From Methylobacillus arboreus (GTDB taxonomy: Bacteria > Pseudomonadota > Gammaproteobacteria > Burkholderiales > Methylophilaceae): 64,000 nt of DNA. A program made the position numbers and the translations under genes. Under the pieces are notes generated by a model. It saw only the letters and a list, made by a program, of their open reading frames with translations, was not told the DNA's origin and made no database searches. Shown here piece by piece: positions 14,225 through 23,129 of the stretch. How positions within the stretch are numbered: position 1 is the first letter of the stretch; each line of letters starts with the position of its first letter. The stretch is from contig NZ_JAJAVC010000006.1 of NCBI RefSeq assembly GCF_020532725.1, positions 62,001 to 126,000 on the forward strand. Reading direction: 5' to 3'.

Positions 14225-14908
14225 ATGACGCTTAGCGCAACGCCGCCAGCCAAACCAGTGCCGCTCATCGGCGTGATGGGCGGCACCTTCGACCCCATCC
14301 ACTTCGGCCACCTGCGCATGGCGCAGGAACTAGCCGATGCCCTGAACCTGGCCGAAGTCCGCTTCACCCCCTCTGCCAACCCACCCCACCGCGAACAACC
14401 CATGACCTCCGCAGCACATCGCAGCGAAATGGTATCGCTCGCAATTGCCGACAATCCCCTGTTCAAGCTGGACACGCGTGAACTATCCCGCAATGGCTAC
14501 TCCTACACAATCGAGACCCTGCAATCCCTGCATGAAGAATTACAAGGCAACGGAAGACTCTGCCTGCTCATGGGATTGGATGCTTTTGTCGGCATCACCA
14601 GTTGGCATCGTTGGCAGGATTTATTGCAGTTTGCGCATATCGTGGTAGCGACAAGACCAGGAACAGCATTGCCAACGGAAAATGCTATGTTGCATGGATT
14701 CCTGCAAGCGTATGCGCTCACGAATGTGCAACAGCTACATGAAAAAGTAGAAAATGGAATCTTGATGCAGGAAATTACCGCGCTGGATATTTCAGCCACG
14801 CACATCCGCACCAGGCTGGCGCAAGGCCAAGCGCCGCGTTATCTGCTGCCTGACAGGGTGCTGGAGTATATCCGGCAACAGCAGTTGTACTTTCTGAGGG
14901 AACAATGA
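14225..14908 (+). CDS. nadD: nicotinate-nucleotide adenylyltransferase
   Basis: NadD makes deamido-NAD from nicotinate mononucleotide and ATP. The nucleotidyltransferase signature is GVMGGTFDPIHFGHLRMA, and the C-terminal ISATHIRTRL motif is present. The 227-residue length is normal. It ends the leuS-lptE-holA-proA-nadD string. In many relatives the ribosome silencing factor gene rsfS follows directly; here only about 160 non-coding bases and then cyanase follow. Confidence 0.96.
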   Translation: MTLSATPPAKPVPLIGVMGGTFDPIHFGHLRMAQELADALNLAEVRFTPSANPPHREQPMTSAAHRSEMVSLAIADNPLFKLDTRELSRNGYSYTIETLQSLHEELQGNGRLCLLMGLDAFVGITSWHRWQDLLQFAHIVVATRPGTALPTENAMLHGFLQAYALTNVQQLHEKVENGILMQEITALDISATHIRTRLAQGQAPRYLLPDRVLEYIRQQQLYFLREQ

Positions 14909-15066
14909 ATCGCCATTGCTATTCAAGTGTATGGCAGCACAATTTTCCTGGTGATTTGGTGGTATCAAGCACAAAGGATTTATCCATTGATCACGCCCCG
15001 GAACATGTATTTCTATTTACTCTGAACTGAATTGCCAACTTCATTTTTTATCAATAGGAGTTCATT

Positions 15067-15510
15067 ATGAGCCGCTTAGATATCACTGAAAAAATCATCA
15101 CTGCCAAAGTATTGAAGGGCCTGAAATGGGCTGACGTAGCAGCCAAGCTTAATCTCAGCAAGGAGTGGGTGACTGCTGCCTGTTTGGGGCAGATGACACT
15201 GAATGCGGAACAGGCCAGGATTATCGCCGAGATTTTTGACTTGAATGATGAAGACCAGAAATGGTTGATGGTGACCCCATATAAGGGTTCCCTGCCAACC
15301 ACGGTACCGACCGATCCCCTGATCTATCGCTTTTACGAAATGATCAATGTCTATGGAACTACTATCAAGCAGCTAATCCACGAAGAGTTTGGCGACGGCA
15401 TCATGAGTGCAATCGACTTCAAGATGGATCTCCAGCGTGTGGCTGACCCTCTGGGGGATCGAGTCAACATTGTATTGAACGGCAAATTCCTTCCTTACAA
15501 GCAATTTTAA
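15067..15510 (+). CDS. cynS: cyanate hydratase (cyanase)
   Basis: Cyanase converts cyanate and bicarbonate to ammonia and CO2. The protein is 147 residues. It has the helix-turn-helix-like N-terminal domain and a well conserved C-terminal active site. By alignment with the family the catalytic triad is Arg88, Glu91 and Ser114 (YRFYEMINVYG, SAIDFKMDL). An AGGAG ribosome binding site precedes the ATG. No carbonic anhydrase, cyanate transporter or CynR regulator is beside it, so it stands alone. Confidence 0.97.
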   Translation: MSRLDITEKIITAKVLKGLKWADVAAKLNLSKEWVTAACLGQMTLNAEQARIIAEIFDLNDEDQKWLMVTPYKGSLPTTVPTDPLIYRFYEMINVYGTTIKQLIHEEFGDGIMSAIDFKMDLQRVADPLGDRVNIVLNGKFLPYKQF

Positions 15511-15534
15511 GCAGCCAGGCTCACAATGAATGTA

Positions 15535-15567
15535 TCGCGTAGCAATTGCTGATCAAGCGCTACGCGA
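15535..15567. terminator. possible terminator hairpin between cynS and bioD
   Basis: A perfect 9-base stem TCGCGTAGC/GCTACGCGA with a 15-base loop lies between the convergent cynS and bioD genes. No strong T-run follows on either strand, so terminator function is uncertain. Confidence 0.35.
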
Positions 15568-15629
15568 CTTTCATGGTGAGTTGTATCGTTCAGGAAGACA
15601 TAGTGGCTTCTGTGGTAATAGATTCAGTG

Positions 15630-16349
15630 TTAGATATTGCTGACAAGTCTGCCAGTATCTTCAGCAAACACTTCAAGAGCAAGATCAACGTTTGGCTGGT
15701 CTGAGCTAGTTTTTTTTAGCCAAGGCACAATGCCCAAGCAAGCAGCTGGCATCCTCTGGTGCAAAGTCTGCAAATTCTCCTCCAGCATCGCCATGTCAGG
15801 ATCAACCTGATTCGCTACCCAACCAGCGAAGGTCAAGCCACGTCGGGTAATCGCCTCGGCTGTAAGTAAGGCATGATTGATACACCCCAGCCGCATGCCC
15901 ACGACGAGGATAACGGGCAGACCTAATTGCACAGCAAGGTCGGCAATATTGTGTTGGTCACCCAACGGTACATAGAAACCGCCAGCCCCTTCAACAATCA
16001 CTACATCTGCATGAGCTTGTAGGCGTTTGAATGCAGCCTGGATATGGTTAAGATCGATCTGCGAACCGGCCTGCCTAGCTGCTATATGTGGAGCAATCGC
16101 AGGCTCGAACGCGTAAGGATTGATGTCCGACAAAGGTAATTGCACATTGCTTGCGGCCAGCAGTTGTGTGACATCCTCAGAGATCAATTGCCCATTTTGG
16201 CGCTCGCAGCCGGAGGCGACAGGTTTCATCCCGACACTGCGCAGGCCACGCTGGGCAAACTGGCGTATTAGCATACTGCTGACCATGGTCTTGCCAACGC
16301 CGGTATCGGTGCCGGTGACAAAGTATGCCTGCTTCTGGTTCACGCTCAA
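15630..16349 (-). CDS. bioD: dethiobiotin synthetase
   Basis: BioD closes the ureido ring of 7,8-diaminopelargonate to form dethiobiotin, using ATP and CO2. The P-loop variant is FVTGTDTGVGKTMVS and the VVIVEGAGGFYVPL motif is clear. The 239-residue length is normal. It is the last gene of the biotin operon and overlaps the bioC stop by 4 bases. bioA, whose product makes its substrate, is not in the window. Confidence 0.96.
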   Translation of the reverse strand: MSVNQKQAYFVTGTDTGVGKTMVSSMLIRQFAQRGLRSVGMKPVASGCERQNGQLISEDVTQLLAASNVQLPLSDINPYAFEPAIAPHIAARQAGSQIDLNHIQAAFKRLQAHADVVIVEGAGGFYVPLGDQHNIADLAVQLGLPVILVVGMRLGCINHALLTAEAITRRGLTFAGWVANQVDPDMAMLEENLQTLHQRMPAACLGIVPWLKKTSSDQPNVDLALEVFAEDTGRLVSNI

Positions 16350-17212
16350 CGCGGCTTCCTTGGATGTATGGTCACAGTGGAAAGTCCCGCTGGTCTGGGT
16401 TGCGCTTTCCAGGCATGTCCATAGACGACTTCATAGGTCGCTGGCAGTTTGCCTTCATGGCGGAACTGCTCGTAGGCATCGGTCAGTCGATTCAAGAAGC
16501 CGCGTCCCAGCAAGCCACGCGCACGCCCGATTGCTGCATTGTGCGCACCGATGGCTTTCAGGTCACGCATGACGGCAATCACATCATCATATGTCAGCAC
16601 AAAACGCTCAACGTCGAGCACTGGATCGGAAAACCCAGCACGCACCAGGGCATCGCCAATATCATGCATATCAATGAAGCGGCTGACATGGACATGACCA
16701 CCGCCTGAAGCGGCACGCAATTCCTTGAGCGTATCCGGGCCGAAGGTGCTGAACATGAACAGGCCCTCGGGACGCAACACGCGTGCCATGCCGGTGAATG
16801 CACGGTCAAGATCGTTGCACCATTGAATCGCAACATTCGACCAGATCAGGTCGACGCTTACATCCTTCAAGGGGAGCTGCTCGATATCAGCACACAATGC
16901 AGCAGGCCGCTTCTGGCCCAAGACACGCTTGATCCATGGATAGTGTTCCAAGGTCTTGTGCAGCATGCCCATGGCAATATCCAGCGAAATCACCGTGCTA
17001 TCACTATAGCGCTTGCCCAGCGCCACGCTGGCATGCCCGGTGCCGCATCCGGCATCGAGGATCACGCTGGGACTAATCTTGACCAGCTCCAGACGCTGCA
17101 ACATGCGTTCGCGCACTTCGCGCTGCAAGATAGCTGCCGCATCGTAGCCGCTAGCGGCACGATCAAATGACGCACGCACCCTGGTCTTGTCAATCAAATA
17201 CTCGTCACTCAT
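16346..17212 (-). CDS. bioC: malonyl-ACP O-methyltransferase BioC
   Basis: BioC methylates malonyl-ACP so that fatty acid synthase can elongate it toward pimeloyl-ACP methyl ester. The SAM-binding motif is VILDAGCGTGHASVAL. The N-terminal VRASFDRAASGYDAAAILQ and the DLIWSNVAIQWCND stretch are typical of BioC. The length is 288 residues. The start and stop overlap bioH and bioD by 4 bases each, which suggests tight translational coupling. Confidence 0.95.
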   Translation of the reverse strand: MSDEYLIDKTRVRASFDRAASGYDAAAILQREVRERMLQRLELVKISPSVILDAGCGTGHASVALGKRYSDSTVISLDIAMGMLHKTLEHYPWIKRVLGQKRPAALCADIEQLPLKDVSVDLIWSNVAIQWCNDLDRAFTGMARVLRPEGLFMFSTFGPDTLKELRAASGGGHVHVSRFIDMHDIGDALVRAGFSDPVLDVERFVLTYDDVIAVMRDLKAIGAHNAAIGRARGLLGRGFLNRLTDAYEQFRHEGKLPATYEVVYGHAWKAQPRPAGLSTVTIHPRKPR

Positions 17213-18009
17213 TGCGGAGCTTCTGCCGTGGATTCAAGAAAATCACGCACGCTTTCGATGAACTGTGCAGCATGTGAAAGGAAAGGCGCATGGCCTGCAC
17301 CGGCAATCACCCGCAAGCTGGCATGCGGCAAATGCCGGGCCAGCCAGTGCGCGGCTTGTACGGGTGCCAAGGTATCACGGTCGCCGTGAATCAGCAGCAC
17401 AGGTTGTTGCAAGCCTGGCAATTCAGGACGCAGGTCGTTTTCCAGCAACACATCCAGCGCCGACTCCAGTGCCAGTGGCGATGGCACGGGACGCTCAGCC
17501 AATGCACGGCGCAATTCCTTGATGGTGGCACGCGCATCTTGCGCGCCCATGCACTGCAAGGTCAGGAACTTGATCAGGGTGGCGGCGTAATCCTCGCCGA
17601 CCTGGCGTGCAAACTTCTGGAACACACTTGCCGCCATGCCATATTCCCAGGGCTGGGGATGGCCTGGCTCCGTGTTGATGAAACGTGGCGTACTACCCAC
17701 CAGCACCACACGCCGTACTCTCTCGGGGTGGCTCAATGCCAGCCGCATGGCAACCAGGCCGCCAAGCGACCAGCCAAGGATATCGGCACGCGCGGGCAGG
17801 ACAGACAACAATGACTGGACAATTTCATGAAGATTGCTCGCAATAACTGCCTGGCTCAGGCCCATGCCGGGCAGGTCAACGATATGCAGCTCGAATGACT
17901 GGGAAAGCTTCTTCACCAGCGGCTGCCAGACACCGCCATGCATCCCCCAGCCATGAATCAGCACCAGGGGATGGCCCTTGCCTATTACCTCCTTGTGAAG
18001 ACCGCTCAT
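17209..18009 (-). CDS. bioH: pimeloyl-ACP methyl ester carboxylesterase BioH
   Basis: BioH removes the methyl ester to release pimeloyl-ACP for BioF. It has an alpha/beta-hydrolase fold with oxyanion region LIHGWGMHGGVW, nucleophile Ser81 in GWSLGG, an acidic residue in LLIHGDRDTLAP and a catalytic His in AGAGHAPFLSH. The length is 266 residues. The gene lies between bioF and bioC with 4-base overlaps on both sides. Linked bioC and bioH make the BioC/BioH pimelate route complete here. Confidence 0.95.
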   Translation of the reverse strand: MSGLHKEVIGKGHPLVLIHGWGMHGGVWQPLVKKLSQSFELHIVDLPGMGLSQAVIASNLHEIVQSLLSVLPARADILGWSLGGLVAMRLALSHPERVRRVVLVGSTPRFINTEPGHPQPWEYGMAASVFQKFARQVGEDYAATLIKFLTLQCMGAQDARATIKELRRALAERPVPSPLALESALDVLLENDLRPELPGLQQPVLLIHGDRDTLAPVQAAHWLARHLPHASLRVIAGAGHAPFLSHAAQFIESVRDFLESTAEAPQ

Positions 18010-19205
18010 GCAGCCTCCAGCATTTGTAAATGCGAAATCAATTGTTGAATATCGTCGTGGCTATGCGTTGCGGAAAGCGATATCCGCAGTCTTGCCGACC
18101 CCTTGGGCACAGTCGGAGGACGAATGGCCGGTACGAGAATGCCTTTCTCAAGCAAGCGCTTGCTCACCTGTAGAGCCTCGTCGTTACTGCCAATAACGAC
18201 AGGCTGAATCGCCGTCTGCGACGGCATGAGCTGCCATCGCTGCAACTGGCAAGCCTGCCTGAAGCGATCGATCAAGCCGTGCAGGTGGGCACGCCTGTCA
18301 TAGTCTTGCTGAATAAATTTCACTCCTGCCATTGCTGCCGCAGCCACCGGGGCTGGACTGGCTGTGGTGTAGATATAAGGACGTGCAGCCTGCATCAGGT
18401 AATCCGTCAATATCCTGGGGCCGGCAACAAATGCACCTGCCGCGCCTGCCGCCTTGCCCAGCGTCGCCATGTAGATGATGCGCGGGGAATCGAGTGCAAA
18501 ATGCTCCAGCACGCCCCGCCCATTGGCGCCCAGCACGCCAAAGCCGTGCGCATCGTCCAGCAGCAGATAGGCATCATAACGATCGCATAGTGCCAGCAAT
18601 TCAGGCACTGGCGCCAGATCGCCATCCATGCTGAACACCGCATCCGCAACAACCAGCTTGCGCCGCGCCTGACTCTGCGCCAGCATATGCTCAAGGCTTG
18701 CCAGATCGTTATGGGGATAACGCTTGAATTCAGCCCGTGACAACAGCGCTGCATCATTGAGGGACGCATGGTTCAGCTTGTCGGCGAAAATAGCATCCTC
18801 ACGCCCACACAGTGCCGTGATGATGCCAAGATTCGCCATATAGCCAGTCGTGAACAGCAAGATGCCGGGCATGCCCATAAACGTTTGCAGGGTATGTTCC
18901 AGTTCCTCATGGGCAGCCTGATGGCCTGTCACGAGATGGGAGGCACCTGTTCCTGCCCCTGCCGCGGCGGCACAATCCTGCATGGCGGAAATCAATGCAG
19001 GATGCGCAGCCAATCCCAGGTAATCGTTACTGCAAAACGAAAGCAAGCGCTGACCATCAACCTCGACATGCACGCCTTGCATGCCATGCAGCACACGGCG
19101 CTGGCGCAACAGGCCCAGGCTCGCACGCTCGGCAAGCTCGGCTTGTAATGCGTCCAGCAATGGTGTAGTTGCCTTCGCCGGGTCAGATTCCAGCCTGGAA
19201 GACAT
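18006..19205 (-). CDS. bioF: 8-amino-7-oxononanoate synthase BioF
   Basis: BioF is a PLP enzyme that condenses pimeloyl-ACP or -CoA with L-alanine. The PLP lysine lies in TLGKAAGAAGAFV, the cofactor Asp in LLDDAHGFGVLG, and CSNDYLGLAAHP near the N-terminus is characteristic. The sequence reads GTG-ATG at the start; I choose the ATG at 19205. The gene begins just after the bioB stop and overlaps bioH by 4 bases. Confidence 0.96.
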   Translation of the reverse strand: MSSRLESDPAKATTPLLDALQAELAERASLGLLRQRRVLHGMQGVHVEVDGQRLLSFCSNDYLGLAAHPALISAMQDCAAAAGAGTGASHLVTGHQAAHEELEHTLQTFMGMPGILLFTTGYMANLGIITALCGREDAIFADKLNHASLNDAALLSRAEFKRYPHNDLASLEHMLAQSQARRKLVVADAVFSMDGDLAPVPELLALCDRYDAYLLLDDAHGFGVLGANGRGVLEHFALDSPRIIYMATLGKAAGAAGAFVAGPRILTDYLMQAARPYIYTTASPAPVAAAAMAGVKFIQQDYDRRAHLHGLIDRFRQACQLQRWQLMPSQTAIQPVVIGSNDEALQVSKRLLEKGILVPAIRPPTVPKGSARLRISLSATHSHDDIQQLISHLQMLEAA

Positions 19206-19213
19206 CACGTCAG

Positions 19214-20221
19214 TTAGAGCGGATGGATGCCGAGCTTGTCGAACAGCTTGCGGTCGGTTTCAGCTTCGGGGTTACCAGTGGTGAGGAGCTTCTCGCCGTA
19301 GAAGATCGAATTGGCACCCGCGATGAAGCACAATGCTTGGATACCTTCATGCATGCTCTGGCGGCCTGCGGAAAGGCGGACAAAGCTCTGCGGCATGGTA
19401 ATCCGTGCCGCTGCAATCGTGCGCACAAACTCAAAAGGATCCAACTCGTCCATGCCATACATAGGAGTGCCTTCCACCTGGGTCAGCAGGTTGATCGGCA
19501 CACTTTCAGGCGGGCGTTCCATATTGGCAAGCTGGGCCAGCAAGCCAGCACGCTGCGCACGCGACTCGCCCATGCCGATAATGCCGCCGCAACAGACGTT
19601 GATATCCTGCTCACGCACGCGCTCCAGCGTATCGAGACGGTCCTGGTAGGTGCGGGTGGTAATCACGTCGCCGTAATATTCGGGAGCCGTATCGAGGTTA
19701 TGGTTGTAGTAATCTAGTCCTGCATCTTTCAATTGCTCCGCCTGGCCCTCCTTGAGCATGCCCAGCGTGGCGCAGGTTTCCAGACCCATGGCCTTTACTT
19801 CCTGGATCATTTTCAGCACCGGGTCCAAGTCACGCTGCTTGGGGCTGCGCCAGGCAGCGCCCATGCAGAAACGGCTGGCCCCATTTTCCTTGGCGGCACG
19901 CGCAGCAGCCAGCACTTCTTCAAGCTGCATCAGATCCTGCTTTTCTACGTCGGTATGGTAACGCGCGGCTTGCGGACAATAGCCGCAATCCTCGGAACAG
20001 CCTCCGGTCTTAATGGAAAGCAGGGTACTGACTTGTACGCCATTCGGGTCGAAATTCTCACGATGTACCGACTGCGCGCGATGCATCAGGTCCGAAAATG
20101 GCAGCTCGAACAGCGACACGATCTCATCCACACTCCAGCGCTTAGGCGCTTCTACACGAGCCTGGACCTTTGCACGCTCATCACGATCCAAGCCACGTAT
20201 GTCAATCACTGAGTCTCGCAT
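19214..20221 (-). CDS. bioB: biotin synthase BioB
   Basis: BioB is a radical-SAM enzyme that inserts sulfur into dethiobiotin. The Fe4S4 motif CSEDCGYC places cysteines at residues 75, 79 and 82. [11 protein letters not shown] and GIIGMGES are conserved family stretches. The length is 335 residues. It is the second gene of the operon, 14 bases after a small membrane protein gene, and is followed closely by bioF. Confidence 0.97.
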   Translation of the reverse strand: MRDSVIDIRGLDRDERAKVQARVEAPKRWSVDEIVSLFELPFSDLMHRAQSVHRENFDPNGVQVSTLLSIKTGGCSEDCGYCPQAARYHTDVEKQDLMQLEEVLAAARAAKENGASRFCMGAAWRSPKQRDLDPVLKMIQEVKAMGLETCATLGMLKEGQAEQLKDAGLDYYNHNLDTAPEYYGDVITTRTYQDRLDTLERVREQDINVCCGGIIGMGESRAQRAGLLAQLANMERPPESVPINLLTQVEGTPMYGMDELDPFEFVRTIAAARITMPQSFVRLSAGRQSMHEGIQALCFIAGANSIFYGEKLLTTGNPEAETDRKLFDKLGIHPL

Positions 20222-20235
20222 GGGTTCCTCTCTAC

Positions 20236-20622
20236 TTATTCTGTTTCAATGGTTAATTCCTGCCATGGCTCTTTTTTTGCGCGCAGGATATCCCGTATTC
20301 CAAAGGGCACAACAATCAGTATGCTGATTCCCCAGACAATCAGCGCAAGATTCAAGCCCCCCCCTACCCAGCCTGCCATATGGGAACTGAAGTTAAGCAA
20401 CACAACCCAGGTGCCAAGCAAACCATAAAAACGGTATCCGGCAGGTACAAGGTATTCGCACACCCGAGTGCAGGGATGGTTGGCAATGGATGCATAGGCA
20501 AAAATGGACCCCGCAATCCAGAAGGGAATCAATACCGGCACAATCACGGCAAGGCTGGAAAAGAAGGGGAAGCTTTGTGCTGTCCGCATCTGTTGCTTGG
20601 CTGTGATGATTTTGGTAGCCAT
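20236..20622 (-). CDS. small membrane protein of unknown function, first gene of biotin operon
   Basis: This 128-residue protein has three predicted membrane helices: about residues 20-47 (a hydrophobic stretch with [16 protein letters not shown]), 63-82 ([16 protein letters not shown]) and 88-110 ([20 protein letters not shown]). A loop after the first helix has a cysteine pair (HPCTRVC). I recognise no family. It begins about 20 bases downstream of the predicted biotin promoter with no clear ribosome binding site, and ends 14 bases before bioB, so it is probably co-transcribed. That context allows, but does not show, a role in biotin or precursor handling. Confidence 0.75.
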   Translation of the reverse strand: MATKIITAKQQMRTAQSFPFFSSLAVIVPVLIPFWIAGSIFAYASIANHPCTRVCEYLVPAGYRFYGLLGTWVVLLNFSSHMAGWVGGGLNLALIVWGISILIVVPFGIRDILRAKKEPWQELTIETE

Positions 20623-20648
20623 GATATAAAAATGGAATTTAAAAGTGG

Positions 20649-20689
20649 ATTATATCTTGTCAACCTTCAAGACAACAATCCATTTACAT
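20649..20689 (-). promoter_or_regulatory. biotin operon promoter with BirA-like operator
   Basis: On the minus strand a -35 (TTGTTG, 20673-20678) and a perfect -10 (TATAAT, 20649-20654) are 18 bases apart. Between and around them lies ATGTAAATG-N15-GGTTGACAA (20657-20689). Compared with the BirA operator TTGTAAACC-N14..16-GGTTTACAA, the arms match at 6 of 9 and 8 of 9 positions. As in E. coli, the operator overlaps the promoter, so biotinyl-AMP-bound BirA would block transcription. This is a pattern match only. Confidence 0.6.
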
Positions 20690-21086
20690 CTGATTAAAAA
20701 TTGATCAGCTTTTGGCTTCAATTTATTCGGACCGGCATCCGCTTGTTTTGGTGCGGGGTAAAACGTTTGGCTCGTCTCGTAAATCAGACTAGGACCAGTC
20801 TTCTATGCATGGTGATCGTCGTCCACGCCGCATCTCAGGGCAGCCTTCTATTGTCGTTGTCTTGCAAGGAGGTCACTTTGCGAATCTTCCCCCCAATAAA
20901 AAACCTCGAAGTTCGAGGTTTTTCTCAGGCCATTTCATCAACCCCATGAGCATGAGCAGTACTAGGCGATAGTGATGAAATTGCTAATAGCGGTATTTAA
21001 CTACTGGTAGTCAACTTAGCCGAATGCACAATCCTGTTGTTTCATAGCCCAGATTGACGGCATTAAAGTTAAAATAACCATCAACT
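20690..21086. other. intergenic region upstream of the biotin operon
   Basis: About 400 bases without a credible gene. A plus-strand frame at 20701-20949 has no recognisable features and runs through a terminator hairpin, so I do not call it. The only feature I can support is that hairpin, listed separately. Confidence 0.5.
20899..20923 (-). terminator. rho-independent terminator
   Basis: The stem AAAAACCTC/GAGGTTTTT is followed on the minus strand by a T-run (TTTTTTATT). It would end transcripts from the small minus-strand gene at 21087-21326 before they reach the biotin promoter. Confidence 0.7.
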
Positions 21087-21326
21087 TCAATGCTTCCTCC
21101 TGCTTAAGTTAATTTCATTATCGTTATTGGCGTCATACTGTTTTTTATTGAGGTATTTTCTTTCTTCCTGCCCTAGATGGGGTCCGCAGAAGGTCCGCAT
21201 TTTCTTAGTCAGATAAGTTTCATTATCTTCTTCAACGCCTAACTGGCTCGAAGTGACCTTTCCAAATTTATCATGCACTCCACCCAAAAAATCCTTCAAG
21301 CCTTTTTCAACTCTACTCCATTTCAT
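21087..21326 (-). CDS. small hypothetical protein, CsbD-like N-terminus
   Basis: A longer frame opens at 21356, but AAAAGGAG sits 6-7 bases before the ATG at 21326, which decides the start and gives 79 residues. The N-terminus MKWSRVEKGLKDFLGGV followed by HDKFGKVTSSQLG resembles the W-x-x-(V/I)-x-G, GK-x-T pattern of CsbD-like stress proteins (about 60 residues). The second half is charged and unlike that family. The resemblance is weak. It could be a stress-induced small soluble protein. Confidence 0.55.
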   Translation of the reverse strand: MKWSRVEKGLKDFLGGVHDKFGKVTSSQLGVEEDNETYLTKKMRTFCGPHLGQEERKYLNKKQYDANNDNEINLSRRKH

Positions 21327-21527
21327 CTGGGTCTCCTTTTCCATAATGATGATCACTATGGTACGAAATTAAACTAAGATATCAATGCAGATATATATAT
21401 ACCAACTTATTCCGCACTAAATAAACTAGTTGCTCTACTGTCTGCTGCTACACATACAACAAAGATAAAAAACTATTCTAAAGGCTGTAACAGTCACACT
21501 TACATATCATTACAGCAGCCAACACCC

Positions 21528-21704
21528 TCACCGGCTTGTCGCATACTCCAGAATTTGCAATGTCGCCCACTCCTGACCTTTCGCCGCCTCTAACGCCAAA
21601 TAGCACATTTGAGCCAATGCGTTCCCTAGCACTGATTCCTCTGATTCAAAGTCACTCCGTCTTGAAAGTTGAACCAGCCTTCTTTGAATGTTAACCGCAT
21701 CCAT
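21528..21704 (-). CDS. small hypothetical protein
   Basis: A 58-residue frame from the ATG at 21704, which has AAAGGA about 7 bases upstream. A GTG at 21734 would extend it by 10 residues without a ribosome binding site. The product is mostly helical and mildly acidic (SESVLGNALAQ-like region, QEWATLQILEYATSR at the end). I recognise no family. It lies in an AT-rich, sparsely coded stretch, and its status as a real gene is uncertain. Confidence 0.35.
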   Translation of the reverse strand: MDAVNIQRRLVQLSRRSDFESEESVLGNALAQMCYLALEAAKGQEWATLQILEYATSR

Positions 21705-22099
21705 CCAACTATCCTTTGCCAACGATGTAAACACTTGCTAGCGCATATCCTGAATCGCTATCCTAGGCTGAGCAGCATTAATGAAAGGGGTTTTATTGAA
21801 GTCCTCCCAAAACATCTTGATTCAAGCTTATTATTTATTTTACTCTCATAGCATATTGATATCTGTACGCTGACACACACTTGCCTCTCTTGCCATGTGC
21901 CTTCGTAGTGAGGCACTAGACTACATCAACATACATTGATGCAGCTACGCGTGCCAACCACCATTTAATCAATCACAGTTTTGAAGAAAAAGTCTGTTCG
22001 GTAGCGCACATACAAGACAATTTTTCAAGCTATACTCTGATTATTAATTTATTGAAATTCTAATAATAATAAATATTTACCTGCCCTGAGATATTATCC
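21705..22099. other. AT-rich intergenic region upstream of the Crp/Fnr gene
   Basis: Almost 400 bases with no credible gene, very AT-rich over the last 80 bases. A perfect dyad CATCAA-N6-TTGATG lies at 21924-21941, about 160 bases before the Crp/Fnr gene. It could be a regulator site, but nothing confirms it. Confidence 0.45.
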
Positions 22100-22825
22100 A
22101 TGAACAAGTCAACTATTCCGTCACCTCTGCAGAATCAATTGCTCTCAGCTTTGCCTAGTATAGATTTTGAACGCCTAGCCCCTCATTTCGAATTATTCTC
22201 CATGGCATTAGGCGAAGTGCTTTGTGAATCAGGCGAGTTGCTTAATTATGTGTATTTCCCCACGGAAAGCATCGTCTCGCTCTTGTATCAATTGGAGGAT
22301 GGGTCTTCTGCAGAAATAGCAGTAGTAGGCAATGAAGGAATTGTCGGCATTTCTTTATTCATGGGAGGTGAAACAACCCCTAGCCGAGCCGTTGTCCAGA
22401 GTGCGGGATATAGTTATCGCCTCAAGGCACAAATTTTGAAAAAAGAATTTAACCGCATAGGCCCAATGATGCATTTGCTGTTGCGCTACACACAAGCACT
22501 GATCACGCAAATGACCCAGACGGCAGTATGTAATCGTCATCACTCCGTAGAGCAGCAATTGTGCCGCTGGTTACTGTTGAGCCTGGATAGGTTGCCTGAT
22601 AACGACTTGAGAATGACCCAGGAGCTGATTGCCAATATGCTTGGAGTACGACGGGAGGGAGTCACCGAGGCCGCCGGAAAACTTCAACGAGCCGGGCTGA
22701 TTGAATACAGCCGAGGGCATATTAAAGTGCTGGACCGACCGGGTTTGGAAAAGCGCGTATGTGAATGTTATAAGGTAGTGAAACTGGAATTTGATCGTTT
22801 ACTCCCGGCCCGGCCACAATTCTAG
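22100..22825 (+). CDS. Crp/Fnr-family transcriptional regulator
   Basis: The N-terminal cyclic-nucleotide-binding-like beta-roll (residues about 20-130) includes YFPTESIVSLLYQLEDG and AEIAVVGNEGIVGI. A dimer helix follows, then a Crp-type winged helix (residues about 150-225) with recognition region MTQELIANMLGVRREGVTEA. The phosphate-binding Arg of true cAMP sensors is not evident, and there is no N-terminal cysteine cluster as in Fnr. This subgroup often has an unknown signal. It is a single gene in an AT-rich islet with tiny neighbours. Confidence 0.88.
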   Translation: MNKSTIPSPLQNQLLSALPSIDFERLAPHFELFSMALGEVLCESGELLNYVYFPTESIVSLLYQLEDGSSAEIAVVGNEGIVGISLFMGGETTPSRAVVQSAGYSYRLKAQILKKEFNRIGPMMHLLLRYTQALITQMTQTAVCNRHHSVEQQLCRWLLLSLDRLPDNDLRMTQELIANMLGVRREGVTEAAGKLQRAGLIEYSRGHIKVLDRPGLEKRVCECYKVVKLEFDRLLPARPQF

Positions 22826-23003
22826 GAAAACCAGAATAACTTCACAACCACAAGCCATTCCTAATTAGGCATTCATTGCAGGCAGTCTCCTATATGGATT
22901 TTCATAAAACCCAGCGGATACGGTCAAAAATATATATTTCCGATATTCCAGATTATCTTCAGGATAAGGAGTATGCTGAACTTTTAAATTGACGGAGATT
23001 ATC

Positions 23004-23129
23004 ATGGGTAAAGATCAGAAAAGCAATAAAATGACTAAAAAGCAACCGCTTAAAACTGCTAAAGAAAAAAAGGCGGATAAAAAAGCTAAAGACGCGCCAA
23101 AACCTTTCAAAATTGACAGTACTTCATAA
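23004..23129 (+). CDS. 41-residue lysine-rich protein
   Basis: A short frame, ATG at 23004 and TAA at 23127-23129, with GGAG about 8 bases upstream. The product starts MGKDQKSNKMTKKQP and contains 14 lysines in 41 residues, no tryptophan, tyrosine or cysteine, and one phenylalanine. Short lysine-rich proteins beginning MGKDQ are, from memory, seen as hypotheticals in other proteobacteria. A nucleic-acid-binding or disordered stress role is possible but not shown. Confidence 0.55.
   Translation: MGKDQKSNKMTKKQPLKTAKEKKADKKAKDAPKPFKIDSTS

Noticed and set aside
20701-20949. Plus-strand frame of 82 codons upstream of the biotin operon
   Set aside because: No ribosome binding site or family features, and it reads through a rho-independent terminator.
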